41,470 nucleotides of DNA. Source: an uncultured Pedosphaera sp. (lineage in GTDB: Bacteria > Verrucomicrobiota > Verrucomicrobiia > Limisphaerales > Pedosphaeraceae). The position numbers and the translations under genes were made by a program. This document shows positions 9,343 through 18,754 of the stretch, one piece after another. Location of the stretch: the NCBI GenBank assembly GCA_903930565.1, contig CAIYZC010000470.1, forward strand, positions 1 to 41,470. Direction: 5' to 3'. The first letter of the stretch is position 1, and the number at the start of each line of letters is the position of its first letter. The notes below the pieces were generated by a model. That model did not search any database, was not told the origin of the DNA, and saw only the letters and a list, made by a program, of their open reading frames with translations.

Positions 9343-12300
9343 ATGCAATTAAACCAACCTGAAAAGTCATCCCGCCGCGGTTCGCTGCTCGCGCTGGGCC
9401 TGCTGGCCCTGACGGCCGCGCCCGTCACGCACGCCGTTGACTACCCGACGACGGTAGTGGGGCAAAACCCCGCCGCTTACTGGCGATTCAACACCACCGC
9501 CCCCACGCAACCTTCCGTCACCACCGCCCCGAACTTGGGTTCTTTGGGCGCCGCCGACAACGGCACTTATGCGGGCAACCAGGGCTTCTTTCGCAGCGCC
9601 CCGGGCGCGATCGCCGGCGACTCCGGCGTGTTCCTGGACGGCGGCACCCAAGCCATTCAAACCGGTTCCTTCGACTCGGCCTTGAATCCCGCCGGCAATT
9701 TCACGGTGGAAACTTGGGCCGCCCCGGATGTGGTTCCCGGAACCACCACCTGCGTGGTGTCGTGCGGTGATTTTGGCTCCCCGCGCGCGGGTTGGCTGAT
9801 TTATCAAACGGGCACGGGTTTCAACCTGCGGATGTACAATCAGAATGGTTTGAACACTTCCCTGAGCATCACCGCCAACACCAACATGGTGGCGGGCACC
9901 TATTACCATTTGGTGTCCACCTTTGACGGCACCACGGCGAAAATGTACGTGAACGGCGTGCTCCTCGCCACGGGCAACCCGACGGGGTACGTTCCCGGCA
10001 CCGCGGGTGTGTTCTCCATCGGAACCCGCTCCGACAACGCGTTTTATTGGGCCGGCAAGGAGGATGAAGTGGCTTGGTATCCCAGCGTTCTTTCCGCCGA
10101 TACCATCGCCGCCCACTATTCCGCCGCGACGACCAACGCGGCCGGTTATGCCACTCAGATTCTGGCCTCCAATCCCGCGCTGTATTTCCGCTTGGGCGAG
10201 GCGGGGGATCCGTTGATCGCCAACCAGGGCGTGCTCGGTGCTGCGGCCAAGGGCGATATTGTTTATCCTGCCACCACGGGATTCGCCGGCCCCCAGTCCC
10301 CCTCTCTGCCCGGTTTCGAAGCCAATAATTACGCCATGGATCTGAGCGGCGGAGGTTTCATGCAGGTGCGGCCGCTGAATTTGAAAACCAACGGCGTCAC
10401 CATCACTTGCTGGATCCAGCCCAACGGCAGCCAGGCGGGTGGTGCGGGCATTGTCATGCAACGCGCGAGGACCGCTGCGGGCGGGGCCTACAGCTCCACG
10501 GCCGGCTTGGTCGCCGATGCCGCCGGCGGCTTGAACCTGGGCTACAACTGGGACGGGGACGCCTCGACCTACAATTGGTTTAGCGGGGTTGCCTTGAATG
10601 ACGGCGCTTGGAACTTTGTCGCGTTGATCATTCAGTCCAACCAAGCCGTGCTGTTTTCTCCGAATGGCGCCGCCACGGGCCCGTCCACTAACTATGCCAC
10701 CCATGCCTCCCTGCAGTTTGAAGGCACCACTTATATCGGGGAGGATCCGTTCAACAACGCCTCGCCCGCCACGCGGGCGTTCCTCGGGGCTTTGGATGAG
10801 GTGGCTGTGTTTCAACGCACTTTGTCCCTGGGCGAAGTTTACACCGAGTACGGTGCCGCTCTGGGCAATGTCGCCCCCATGGTCTTCAACAGTCCCCAGG
10901 CTCCCGCCAACCCCCTTAATGCGGGTGATCCGCTGAGCCTCGTGGTGGATGCCGGCGGCACGCCGGGGTTCACGTACCAATGGCGCAAAAACAACCAAGC
11001 CATTGCCGGGGCCACCACCTCCGCGTTCAACCTCCCCGCGGCGGCCACCACCGACAGCGGTAATTACGACGTCGTCCTGAACAGCACTTATGGCACCGTC
11101 ACCAGCAGCCCCGCCGCCATCACGGTCAACCCCGCGGTTGCCCCCAGCTTCACGCTGGATATTATCACCACGAATCGCACCCTCTTTGCGGGTGGCACCC
11201 TGAATCTCGCGGTGGCCGCCGCCGGCGGCAAGGTGACCTACCAATGGCTCAAGGGCGGCGTACCTTTGGCGGGCAAGACCGGCTCCTCCCTGTCCATCGC
11301 CTCCTTCGCCGCCGCCAATGCCGGCACTTACACGGTCATCGCGAGCAATTCCGTCGGCGTGGTCACGAGCACCCCGGCGGTCATCGCCCTCGCCGCTCCC
11401 TCGGCCAATTCCTATGCGGCCATCGTGGCCGCCGACGGCCCCGCCAGTTGGTACCGCTTGGACGAGCCCGCCGGCTTCCCCTTGATGCTCGACAGTTACG
11501 GCCGCGCCGATGGTTTTTACACCAACCTCTCCGGTTCGATCACCTTGGGCGCCCCGGGTGCCCTCAGCGGCGACGCCGACACCTCCGCCCATTTCGACCG
11601 GGCGAACGAGAGCTGGGGCCAAGTTTATCCCCCGCCGGTCACCACCGGTGATTTCACCTTGGAAGCCTGGGTGCGCACTACGGACACCACCACCACCGCC
11701 CTTTGCCCCGTCTCCTCCTTCCGCACTCAGTATGGCGAACTCTTCCAACGGAATGGTTCCGGAAGTTGGGCGGTTTTGGATGGCTACGGTCAGCTGGACG
11801 GCTCGAATAAATATCGCGGCCACACCGTTGGGCCTGAAGTTTCCGGCCAGTGGGCGCATCTGATCTTGACCTACTCCAGTGCCGTCGGTTCCAAAACTTA
11901 TATTAACGGCATTTGGGACGGCGGTGGGCCTTTCGTTGATTTTAGCCGTAATCTGAACACTCCTTTCCTCATCGGTGCCGCGGGGCCCTATGCCGGCGGG
12001 CTGCAATTGTTCATGGATGGCGAAGTGGATGAAGTTGCCGTCTACAACAAGGCGCTGAGCGATGCCCAAATCCTCAAGCATTATCAAACGGGATTGTTCG
12101 GTAATTCCACGGCCCCGTTCTTTGTGCAACAACCTGCCACGCAGGCGGTCCTGCCCGGCACGGCGGTTAGCTTCACCGCGGTCGCCCAGGGCAGCCCCAC
12201 CATCACCTATCAATGGTTTAAGAATGGCGTCGCTGTTGCCGGTGCTACCTCCACCACCTTGAGCGTCGCCAGCGTCGGCTACTCCACCAACGCGGACACC

Positions 12301-13251
12301 TACGTGCTCCGCGCGGGGAATCCGGTCGGAACCAACTTCAGCGCTCCCGCCACGGTGCGCGCTTTCCCCGCGAACCCCGCCTTCATCAACGCCACCAACG
12401 GCATGGTGCTCCACCTGAAGTTTGATGGCGATTATTCCGATTCCTCCGGCCACGGCAACAGTGCCACCGCCGTGGGGTCCCCGGTCATCACAAACGGCAT
12501 CATTGGCAGCGGGGCTCTGACGTACAACACCGACACCTCCCTGGGCCTCTACAACTACCTCGCCTTGGGCACGCCCACGGACCTCAACTTCAGTTCCAAT
12601 GTGGACTTCAGCGTCTCCTTGTGGGTCCAGTTGCCGGCCGGCGAACTCAGCGGCGACCTGCCGTTCCTGTCCAGCGCCGTGCAGTCCTTGAACAATCCGG
12701 GCTTCAACTTCTCGCCTTCCTACAAATTGGGTGGTTGGGCTTATAGTTTGAATCCTTCCATCGCCCCGAACGGCGCGAACAACTCCATCAACAATGGCCA
12801 ATGGCATCACTTGTTGTACTCCTTCGCCCGCACCGGCTTGGGCGTCACCTACTTGGATGGCGTGGCCGTGGACACCCGTTCGATCCTGAACGCGGGCGAT
12901 CTGGACACCGGCAATGCCATCAGCATCGGCCAGGACCCCACCGGCACCTACGGCGAAACCGGCGTTGCCACCATCGACGACATGGTTGTTTGGCATCGTG
13001 CGCTCACTGCTTATGAGGCCTACGCCATTCATTACGTCGGCGTGGCCTCCGGCAAGAGCGTGGATAGCTATGGCCCCGTGTCGATCAGCCAGACCGTCGT
13101 GAACGGTCAAATCCAGTTCATCTACAACGGGGGCACCCTCCAGTCCGCCACCAGCCTCAACGGGCCTTGGACCGCCGTCCCCGGCGCCACCGCCCCGTAC
13201 TTCGCGGCGCCGATCGGTTCCGGCACGTTGTTCTATCGCGTCAAACTCTAA
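9343..13251 (+). CDS. Giant secreted LamG/Ig-like surface protein (copy 2)
   Basis: This 1302-residue secreted protein has the same order as copy 1: signal peptide (cleavage near PVTHA|VDYP, residue 31), LamG (about 32-263), LamG (266-506), Ig-like (510-596, YQWRKNN), Ig-like (598-684, YQWLKGG), LamG (686-919), Ig-like (923-1006, YQWFKNG), LamG (1010-1240) and a C-terminal domain (1243-1302) with LQSATSLNGPWTAVPGA and a final FYRVKL. Sequence similarity to copy 1 is clear but lower than between the two pseudopilins. The ATG at 9343 opens directly into a signal peptide; an in-frame ATG at 9301 would add 14 residues and is less likely. Function is unknown; an adhesive or polysaccharide-binding surface role is inferred from the domains. 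Confidence 0.87.
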   Translation: MQLNQPEKSSRRGSLLALGLLALTAAPVTHAVDYPTTVVGQNPAAYWRFNTTAPTQPSVTTAPNLGSLGAADNGTYAGNQGFFRSAPGAIAGDSGVFLDGGTQAIQTGSFDSALNPAGNFTVETWAAPDVVPGTTTCVVSCGDFGSPRAGWLIYQTGTGFNLRMYNQNGLNTSLSITANTNMVAGTYYHLVSTFDGTTAKMYVNGVLLATGNPTGYVPGTAGVFSIGTRSDNAFYWAGKEDEVAWYPSVLSADTIAAHYSAATTNAAGYATQILASNPALYFRLGEAGDPLIANQGVLGAAAKGDIVYPATTGFAGPQSPSLPGFEANNYAMDLSGGGFMQVRPLNLKTNGVTITCWIQPNGSQAGGAGIVMQRARTAAGGAYSSTAGLVADAAGGLNLGYNWDGDASTYNWFSGVALNDGAWNFVALIIQSNQAVLFSPNGAATGPSTNYATHASLQFEGTTYIGEDPFNNASPATRAFLGALDEVAVFQRTLSLGEVYTEYGAALGNVAPMVFNSPQAPANPLNAGDPLSLVVDAGGTPGFTYQWRKNNQAIAGATTSAFNLPAAATTDSGNYDVVLNSTYGTVTSSPAAITVNPAVAPSFTLDIITTNRTLFAGGTLNLAVAAAGGKVTYQWLKGGVPLAGKTGSSLSIASFAAANAGTYTVIASNSVGVVTSTPAVIALAAPSANSYAAIVAADGPASWYRLDEPAGFPLMLDSYGRADGFYTNLSGSITLGAPGALSGDADTSAHFDRANESWGQVYPPPVTTGDFTLEAWVRTTDTTTTALCPVSSFRTQYGELFQRNGSGSWAVLDGYGQLDGSNKYRGHTVGPEVSGQWAHLILTYSSAVGSKTYINGIWDGGGPFVDFSRNLNTPFLIGAAGPYAGGLQLFMDGEVDEVAVYNKALSDAQILKHYQTGLFGNSTAPFFVQQPATQAVLPGTAVSFTAVAQGSPTITYQWFKNGVAVAGATSTTLSVASVGYSTNADTYVLRAGNPVGTNFSAPATVRAFPANPAFINATNGMVLHLKFDGDYSDSSGHGNSATAVGSPVITNGIIGSGALTYNTDTSLGLYNYLALGTPTDLNFSSNVDFSVSLWVQLPAGELSGDLPFLSSAVQSLNNPGFNFSPSYKLGGWAYSLNPSIAPNGANNSINNGQWHHLLYSFARTGLGVTYLDGVAVDTRSILNAGDLDTGNAISIGQDPTGTYGETGVATIDDMVVWHRALTAYEAYAIHYVGVASGKSVDSYGPVSISQTVVNGQIQFIYNGGTLQSATSLNGPWTAVPGATAPYFAAPIGSGTLFYRVKL

Positions 13252-13279
13252 TCGTTGACCAGCCGCTGCGCGGCTTCGC

Positions 13280-13329
13280 ACCGCCCGCAAGGGCCCCTTC
13301 CGGGGAACTTGCGGGCGGTTTCTTTTTTT
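13280..13329 (+). terminator. Intrinsic terminator closing cassette 2
   Basis: ACCGCCCGCAAG (13280-13291) pairs perfectly with CTTGCGGGCGGT (13308-13319). The loop contains an inner CCCC/GGGG pairing, and a T-rich tract follows. It lies 28 bases after the stop of the second LamG protein. Confidence 0.9.
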
Positions 13330-13405
13330 CGAGGGTCACCGCCCGGGGGCGTTTCCATTTCCCGTTTGACCTTTTGGCCGCGTGCGGCAACCTAGGCGAA
13401 CCGTT

Positions 13406-13987
13406 ATGGAGCCCACAACCGCATCGGAAACGTCCTGGCTGGCGCGTCTGCGCACGGCGCTGGCCTGCTTTGGCCGCATTTTGTCCAACCCCGAGTTCTC
13501 GCGGCGCGCCGCCGCCCTGCTGCAACCCGCCCCGGTGACACCCCCGCCCGCCCGGGTGGCGCCCCCGGTCGCCACCCCGGCTCCCGTTCCGCCCCCGCCG
13601 CCGGAGCGCGTGCACGCCTCCGCACTGTTGCTGCTCTCCCTCCTTCAACGGGAAGGCCGCCTGGTTGATTTTCTTCAAGAGGACATGGGCGCTTACAGCG
13701 ACGCCGATATCGGCGGGGCCGCCCGCGTGGTGCATGCCGGTTGCCGCAAGGTCCTGGCGGAATGCCTCACCTTGGAACCTGCCTTGCCCGAAGCGGAAGG
13801 GGCCACGGTGCATGTCCCGGCGGGGTTTGACGCCCAACGCATTCGGTTGACGGGCAATGTCGCCGGTCAACCGCCCTTTCGCGGCACCCTCAAACATCAT
13901 GGCTGGGTGGCCACCAGTGTCCGGTTGCCCGCGGTCGCGACAGCCTTGGATCCGCGCGTGGTGGCCGCGGCCGAAGTGGAGCTTTGA
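13406..13987 (+). CDS. DUF2760-type protein, first gene of an Hsp70 operon
   Basis: This 193-residue protein has a Pro-rich linker (about residues 45-70, PAPVTPPPARVAPPV and PVPPPPPER) followed by a conserved C-terminal half: ALLLLSLLQREGRLVDFLQEDMGAYSDADIGGAARVVH and FRGTLKHHGWVATSVRLP. These are features I associate with DUF2760, a family often found next to Hsp70-like genes; its biochemical role is not known to me. The N-terminus (SWLARLRTALACFGRIL) may form an amphipathic or membrane-associated helix. Start chosen at ATG 13406; a GTG at 13382 is in frame. The Hsp70-like gene follows after 44 bases, which suggests one operon. Confidence 0.8.
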   Translation: MEPTTASETSWLARLRTALACFGRILSNPEFSRRAAALLQPAPVTPPPARVAPPVATPAPVPPPPPERVHASALLLLSLLQREGRLVDFLQEDMGAYSDADIGGAARVVHAGCRKVLAECLTLEPALPEAEGATVHVPAGFDAQRIRLTGNVAGQPPFRGTLKHHGWVATSVRLPAVATALDPRVVAAAEVEL

Positions 13988-14031
13988 GCCGGTTGGTTGC
14001 GGTCTTTGATTCACCTAATTCTTCCCCGCCC

Positions 14032-15870
14032 ATGGCCCAATATTCCATCGGTATCGATCTCGGCACGACCAACTGCGCGTTGTCTTATTTTCCGCTGACC
14101 GCCGCCGCCGGCCGCGGCGCGGCGCAGAGCACCCTGGCCATTCCCCAGCTCACCGCGGTCGGTGCGGTGGCCGAGCGCCCGCTCCTGCCCTCCTTTCTTT
14201 ATTTGCCCAATGAACGGGAATTCCCCGCGGGCAGCTTGGGTGTGCCTTGGGATCCGCCCCGGGCCGACCGCATCGTGGGCGAGTTTGCCCGCGCCCACGG
14301 CAGCAAAGTGCCCACGCGATTGGTCGCTTCCGCCAAGAGTTGGCTCGGCCACACGGGGGTGGATCGCTCCGGGGCGATTCTGCCTTGGCAGGCCCCGCCC
14401 GACGTCGCCCGCGTTTCCCCCTTGGCCGCCGCCGCCCATTACCTCGCCCATTTGCGCGAAGCCTGGGACCATCAATTCCCCGGGGAGCCGTTGGCCGGCC
14501 AGGAAATTGTCCTCACCGTGCCCGCCTCCTTCGACGCCGCGGCCCGGGAACTCACCCTGCAGGCCGCCCGGCAGGCCGGCCTCCCCGCCGCCACCCTGTT
14601 GGAGGAACCGCAAGCCGCGTTTTACGCCTGGCTCGAGCGCATGGGCGAGGGCTTTCGCAAACAGGTCCAGCCCGGCGATTTGGTCCTGGTCGTGGATGTC
14701 GGCGGGGGCACGACGGATTTCTCCCTCATCGCGGTCACGGACCAGGAAGGCACGCTGGCGTTGACGCGTGTGGCCGTCGGCGACCATATCCTGCTCGGCG
14801 GTGACAACATGGACCTGGCCCTCGCCCACCAGGTCAACCAGCGCCTGACCGCGGCCGGGCGCAAGCTCGATGCCTGGCAGTTCAACGCGCTCACTTATGC
14901 CTGCCGGCAGGCGAAAGAAAACCTGTTCGCCCAACCGCAACTCGAAAAGCAGTCGCTGTCCATCCCCGGTCGCGGCTCCTCGCTCGTGGGCGGCACCATC
15001 CCGGCCGAACTGACCCGCGAGGAGTTGTCCCGGGTGCTGACCGAGGGCTTTTTTCCGCGCGTGGCCGTCACTGAAGTTCCGCAAACCGCCCGCCGGACCG
15101 GCCTGGCCCAGATGGCTTTGCCGTATGCCCAGGACGCGGGGGTGACCCGCCACTTGGCCGCGTTCCTCACCCGGCAGGCCCGCGCGCTGGCCGGGGCGCC
15201 GGACGCGCCCGTGCCGGTGGCGGGCCGCGCCTTCGTGCACCCCACCGCCGTGTTGTTCAACGGCGGCGCCTTCAAGGCCGCCGCCTTGCAGGAACGGGTG
15301 CTGGCCGTGCTGAACGATTGGCTGGCGGCCGATGGCGGCGCGCCCGCGCGCGAATTGGCCGGTGCCGATCTCGATCTCGCCGTGGCCCGCGGCGCCGCCT
15401 ATTACGGCTGGGCGCGCCATGGCCACAGCTTGCGCATCCGCGGCGGTACCGCGCGGGCTTATTATGTCGGCGTCGAAACGGCCATGCCCGCGGTGCCGGG
15501 GATCGACCCGCCGTTGAACGCTTTGTGCGTCGCGCCCTTCGGCATGGAAGAGGGCACCCGCGCTGATGTCCCGCCGCAGGAGTTCGGACTGGTCGTCGGC
15601 GAGCCGACCCGCTTCCGGTTTTTCGCCAGTTCCGTCCGCCGCGATGACCGTCCCGGCGATCTTCTGGAGGACGCCGCCGCGCATCCCGATCTGGAGGAGG
15701 TCGCCCCGATCGAGACCGCGCTGGCGGATGTCGGTGGCGATGCCGGCCGCCTGGTGCCGGTGCAACTCCAGGCCGTGGTGACCGAACTCGGCACTTTGGA
15801 GCTCCGCTGCCTCGAGCGCGGCGGCCCCGGCCAATGGCAGTTGGAATTGAACGTGCGGATGAAGGAGTAG
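14032..15870 (+). CDS. Hsp70-family (DnaK-like) protein
   Basis: This 612-residue protein has an actin/Hsp70 ATPase fold: phosphate-1 motif GIDLGTTNCAL (from residue 7), connecting segment LEEPQAAFYAW, phosphate-2 motif DVGGGTTDFSL (Asp222 onward), and the adenosine motif VLFNGGAFKAAALQERV. The region after the ATPase domain is shorter and divergent compared with DnaK and lacks the usual acidic C-terminal tail, so this is not the housekeeping DnaK. No dnaJ or grpE is nearby. The ATG at 14032 places the phosphate-1 motif directly at the N-terminus as expected. The next Hsp70-like gene begins 12 bases downstream and has parallel motifs, so the two probably work together. Confidence 0.9.
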   Translation: MAQYSIGIDLGTTNCALSYFPLTAAAGRGAAQSTLAIPQLTAVGAVAERPLLPSFLYLPNEREFPAGSLGVPWDPPRADRIVGEFARAHGSKVPTRLVASAKSWLGHTGVDRSGAILPWQAPPDVARVSPLAAAAHYLAHLREAWDHQFPGEPLAGQEIVLTVPASFDAAARELTLQAARQAGLPAATLLEEPQAAFYAWLERMGEGFRKQVQPGDLVLVVDVGGGTTDFSLIAVTDQEGTLALTRVAVGDHILLGGDNMDLALAHQVNQRLTAAGRKLDAWQFNALTYACRQAKENLFAQPQLEKQSLSIPGRGSSLVGGTIPAELTREELSRVLTEGFFPRVAVTEVPQTARRTGLAQMALPYAQDAGVTRHLAAFLTRQARALAGAPDAPVPVAGRAFVHPTAVLFNGGAFKAAALQERVLAVLNDWLAADGGAPARELAGADLDLAVARGAAYYGWARHGHSLRIRGGTARAYYVGVETAMPAVPGIDPPLNALCVAPFGMEEGTRADVPPQEFGLVVGEPTRFRFFASSVRRDDRPGDLLEDAAAHPDLEEVAPIETALADVGGDAGRLVPVQLQAVVTELGTLELRCLERGGPGQWQLELNVRMKE

Positions 15871-15882
15871 GCCCCGTCCCGC

Positions 15883-18684
15883 ATGTCCGCCCCCGCCTAC
15901 ATTGTCGGCATCGACCTTGGCACGACCAATTGCGCCGTGGCTTGGGTGGCGCCCGCCGATGGACCGGACGCCGCCGTGCGGGATTTTCCGGTGCCCCAAT
16001 TGCAGCGCGCCGGGGAGGTTGCCGCGCTGCCGTTGCTGCCCTCCTGTTTGTACGCCGCCGGGGAGCATGAGCTGCCCGCCGGGGCGCGCCAACTCCCCTG
16101 GGGCGAGTCGCCCCCTTTGATCGCCGGCGCGTTTGCCCGCTGGCAGGGGGCGCGCGTGCCCGGGCGCCTGGTGGCTTCCGCCAAGAGCTGGCTGTGCCAT
16201 CCCGGCGTGGACCGCGCCGCCGCCATTCTTCCCTGGGGCGCGCCGCCAGAAGTCGTCAAAATTTCGCCGGTTGCCGCCGCCGCGCAATTGCTCGCCCACT
16301 TGGTCGCGGCGTGGAACCACGCCCATCCCACCGCCCCGCTCGCCGAACAGGAAGTGGTCATCACGGTCCCGGCTTCCTTCGATGAAGTCGCCCGCGAACT
16401 CACCGTCGCCGCCGCGCGGCAGGCGGGGCTGCAAAACCTCACTCTGGTCGAGGAGCCCCAGGCCGCGTTCTACGCTTTCACCGCGCGCCATGGCGCCCGG
16501 TTGGGCGAGGTTTTGGGCGGGGCCCGCTTGGTCCTGGTCGTGGATGCCGGGGGCGGGACGACCGATTTCACGTTGATTGCCGCGGCCGCCGGGACCGCCG
16601 GTCCCGACCTGCGCCGGTTGGCCGTGGGCGACCATTTACTGCTCGGCGGTGACAACATGGACGCCGCCCTGGCGCGTCACGCCGAGGAGCAATGGCTCGC
16701 CGGCGGCCGGAAGCTGGCGGCCGCGCAATGGACCCAGTTGCTCCAATCCGCCCGCACCGCCAAGGAAACCCTGCTCGCGGACGACGCGCCGGAACAATTC
16801 GGTGTGGCGGTGGCCGCCGAAGGCAGCAAATTGCTGCGCGGCACCCTCACCGCCCAGATCACCCGCGCCGATGCCGAACGGATTATTTTGGAAGGCTTCC
16901 TGCCCCCGTGTCCGCCCACGGCCGCGCCGCGCAAAGCGGCGCGCACCGCGTTGCAGGAATTGGGGCTGCCCTACACGCAGGACCCCGCGATCACGCACCA
17001 CCTCGCCGCCTTTCTGCGGCGCCACGCCGCCGCGGGTTTCGCCGCCCTCGGAGCCGCCCCCGCCACCCCGGACGCTTTGCCCCGCCCCGACGCGGTGCTG
17101 CTCAACGGCGGGGTGTTTAATTCCGCCCTGCTCGCGCGCCGCCTGCTGACCGTAATCTCCGCATGGTGGCCGGACGCCCCGCCCGTGCCCGTCCTCCCGC
17201 CCGCTTCCCTCGATTACGCGGTCGCCCGGGGGGCGGCCGGCTACGGTCTGGCGCGGCGCGGCCTGGTGCGCCGCATCAGCGGGGGCACCGCCCACGGCCT
17301 TTACGTCGGCCTGGGCGGCGGGCCGGGGCCGGACGGCGCCCCGCGCGCGGTTTGCCTGATCCCCCGCGGCCAGGAGGAAGGCCGCCCCGTCGAATTGCGC
17401 GACCGTCCCTTTGAACTCACCCTCGGCCGCCCGGTGCAATTCCCCCTGTTTTCGACCGCCGAGGACCGGGTGGATCCGCCCGGCGCGATCATTCCGCTCG
17501 GCCCGGAATTCCGCGCCCTCCCGCCGATCCACGCCCTCTTCCCCGGCGGCCGCGCCAGCACCATCCAGGTGCCCGTCCACCTCCAAGCCACGTTGACCGA
17601 GTTGGGCACGCTGGAGTTGTGGTGCGTCTCGCGCCAGGACGCCGCGCAACGCTGGCGGTTGGAATTTGAACTGCGCGCCGCCGGCGGCGCGACCGCCGCG
17701 GGCCCGGTCACCGAAACCCTGCCGGCGCGGTTCGCCGAAGCCCGCGCCGCCGTGGACCGCGTCTTTGGCCATCAACCCACGCCCGATGGCACGCGGGACG
17801 CCAAGCAGTTGTTCCGCACGCTGGAGACCCTGCTCGGCCCCCGCGCCGAGTGGCGCCTCCCCGTGCTGCGCGAACTTTGGGCCGCCTTGTTCGCCGGCGC
17901 CGGCCGCCGCCGCCGTTCGCCCGAGCATGAGCGCGCGTTTTATCAACTCCTGGGCTACACCCTGCGTCCCGGCGCCGGCTATCCCTTGGACGACTGGCGT
18001 TGCGAACAGACGTTCCGGCTCTTCGGCGAGAACGTGAAGTTCCAATCCGAAGCGCCCGTTTGGAGCGAGTTTTGGATTCTCTGGCGCCGCATCGCCGGCG
18101 GTTTGGCCGAGCACGCCCAACAGGCCATCTGGACCTATCTCGCGCCGCACCTGGCCCGGCGCGTGCCGCCGAATCCGCCGAAGGATCCGGCCGGCAAACC
18201 GCGCGGCCCGCAGCCGGAGGGCTTCGATGAAATGGTCCGCCTCGCCGCCTCCCTGGAGCATTTGGAACCCGCCGACAAAGTGCGCTTCGGCAATTGGATC
18301 GTTCCCCGGTTGGCGAATCCCGCCACCGCCGCCGGTCCCTGGGTGTGGGCCTTGGGCCGCCTCGGCGCGCGTGTCCCCGTCCACGGCAGCAGCCACCGCA
18401 CGGTCGACGCCGCCACGGCCGAAGCCTGGCTCGACGCGCTTCTGGCCGCCGGCCTCGCGGGCCGCGACGGCGCCGCCTTCGCGGTTGCCCAACTCGCCCG
18501 CCGGACCGGCGACCGCACCCGGGACTTGGCCGACGAACCCCGCGCCCGCGCCGTCGCCGCCCTCCCCGCCGCCGGCGCCCCGCCCGCCTGGTTGCGTCTC
18601 CTCACCGAAGTCACCGCCCTCGAAGCCGCCGACGAATCCCGCGCCCTCGGCGATTCCCTCCCGCTGGGGCTGCGGTTGCGGTGA
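15883..18684 (+). CDS. Hsp70-family protein with C-terminal DUF3731-like region
   Basis: This 933-residue protein has an N-terminal Hsp70 ATPase domain with GIDLGTTNCAV (from residue 9), VEEPQAAFYAF, DAGGGTTDFTL (Asp221 onward) and VLLNGGVFNSALLARRL. From about residue 610 a long extra region follows, with PDGTRDAKQLFRTLE, YQLLGYTLRPGAGYPLDDW and FWILWRRIAGGL. I recognise this as the DUF3731 region that accompanies some Hsp70-like proteins. It resembles the preceding gene throughout its first 600 residues, which suggests an old duplication followed by fusion to DUF3731. Client and function are unknown. Confidence 0.88.
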   Translation: MSAPAYIVGIDLGTTNCAVAWVAPADGPDAAVRDFPVPQLQRAGEVAALPLLPSCLYAAGEHELPAGARQLPWGESPPLIAGAFARWQGARVPGRLVASAKSWLCHPGVDRAAAILPWGAPPEVVKISPVAAAAQLLAHLVAAWNHAHPTAPLAEQEVVITVPASFDEVARELTVAAARQAGLQNLTLVEEPQAAFYAFTARHGARLGEVLGGARLVLVVDAGGGTTDFTLIAAAAGTAGPDLRRLAVGDHLLLGGDNMDAALARHAEEQWLAGGRKLAAAQWTQLLQSARTAKETLLADDAPEQFGVAVAAEGSKLLRGTLTAQITRADAERIILEGFLPPCPPTAAPRKAARTALQELGLPYTQDPAITHHLAAFLRRHAAAGFAALGAAPATPDALPRPDAVLLNGGVFNSALLARRLLTVISAWWPDAPPVPVLPPASLDYAVARGAAGYGLARRGLVRRISGGTAHGLYVGLGGGPGPDGAPRAVCLIPRGQEEGRPVELRDRPFELTLGRPVQFPLFSTAEDRVDPPGAIIPLGPEFRALPPIHALFPGGRASTIQVPVHLQATLTELGTLELWCVSRQDAAQRWRLEFELRAAGGATAAGPVTETLPARFAEARAAVDRVFGHQPTPDGTRDAKQLFRTLETLLGPRAEWRLPVLRELWAALFAGAGRRRRSPEHERAFYQLLGYTLRPGAGYPLDDWRCEQTFRLFGENVKFQSEAPVWSEFWILWRRIAGGLAEHAQQAIWTYLAPHLARRVPPNPPKDPAGKPRGPQPEGFDEMVRLAASLEHLEPADKVRFGNWIVPRLANPATAAGPWVWALGRLGARVPVHGSSHRTVDAATAEAWLDALLAAGLAGRDGAAFAVAQLARRTGDRTRDLADEPRARAVAALPAAGAPPAWLRLLTEVTALEAADESRALGDSLPLGLRLR

Positions 18685-18754
18685 TTTCGTTTTCCCTTTC
18701 CGGCCCGAACTTGGATTTGCCCGAAGCCGCGTTTCCTGCCATTGTGTGGCTGCG

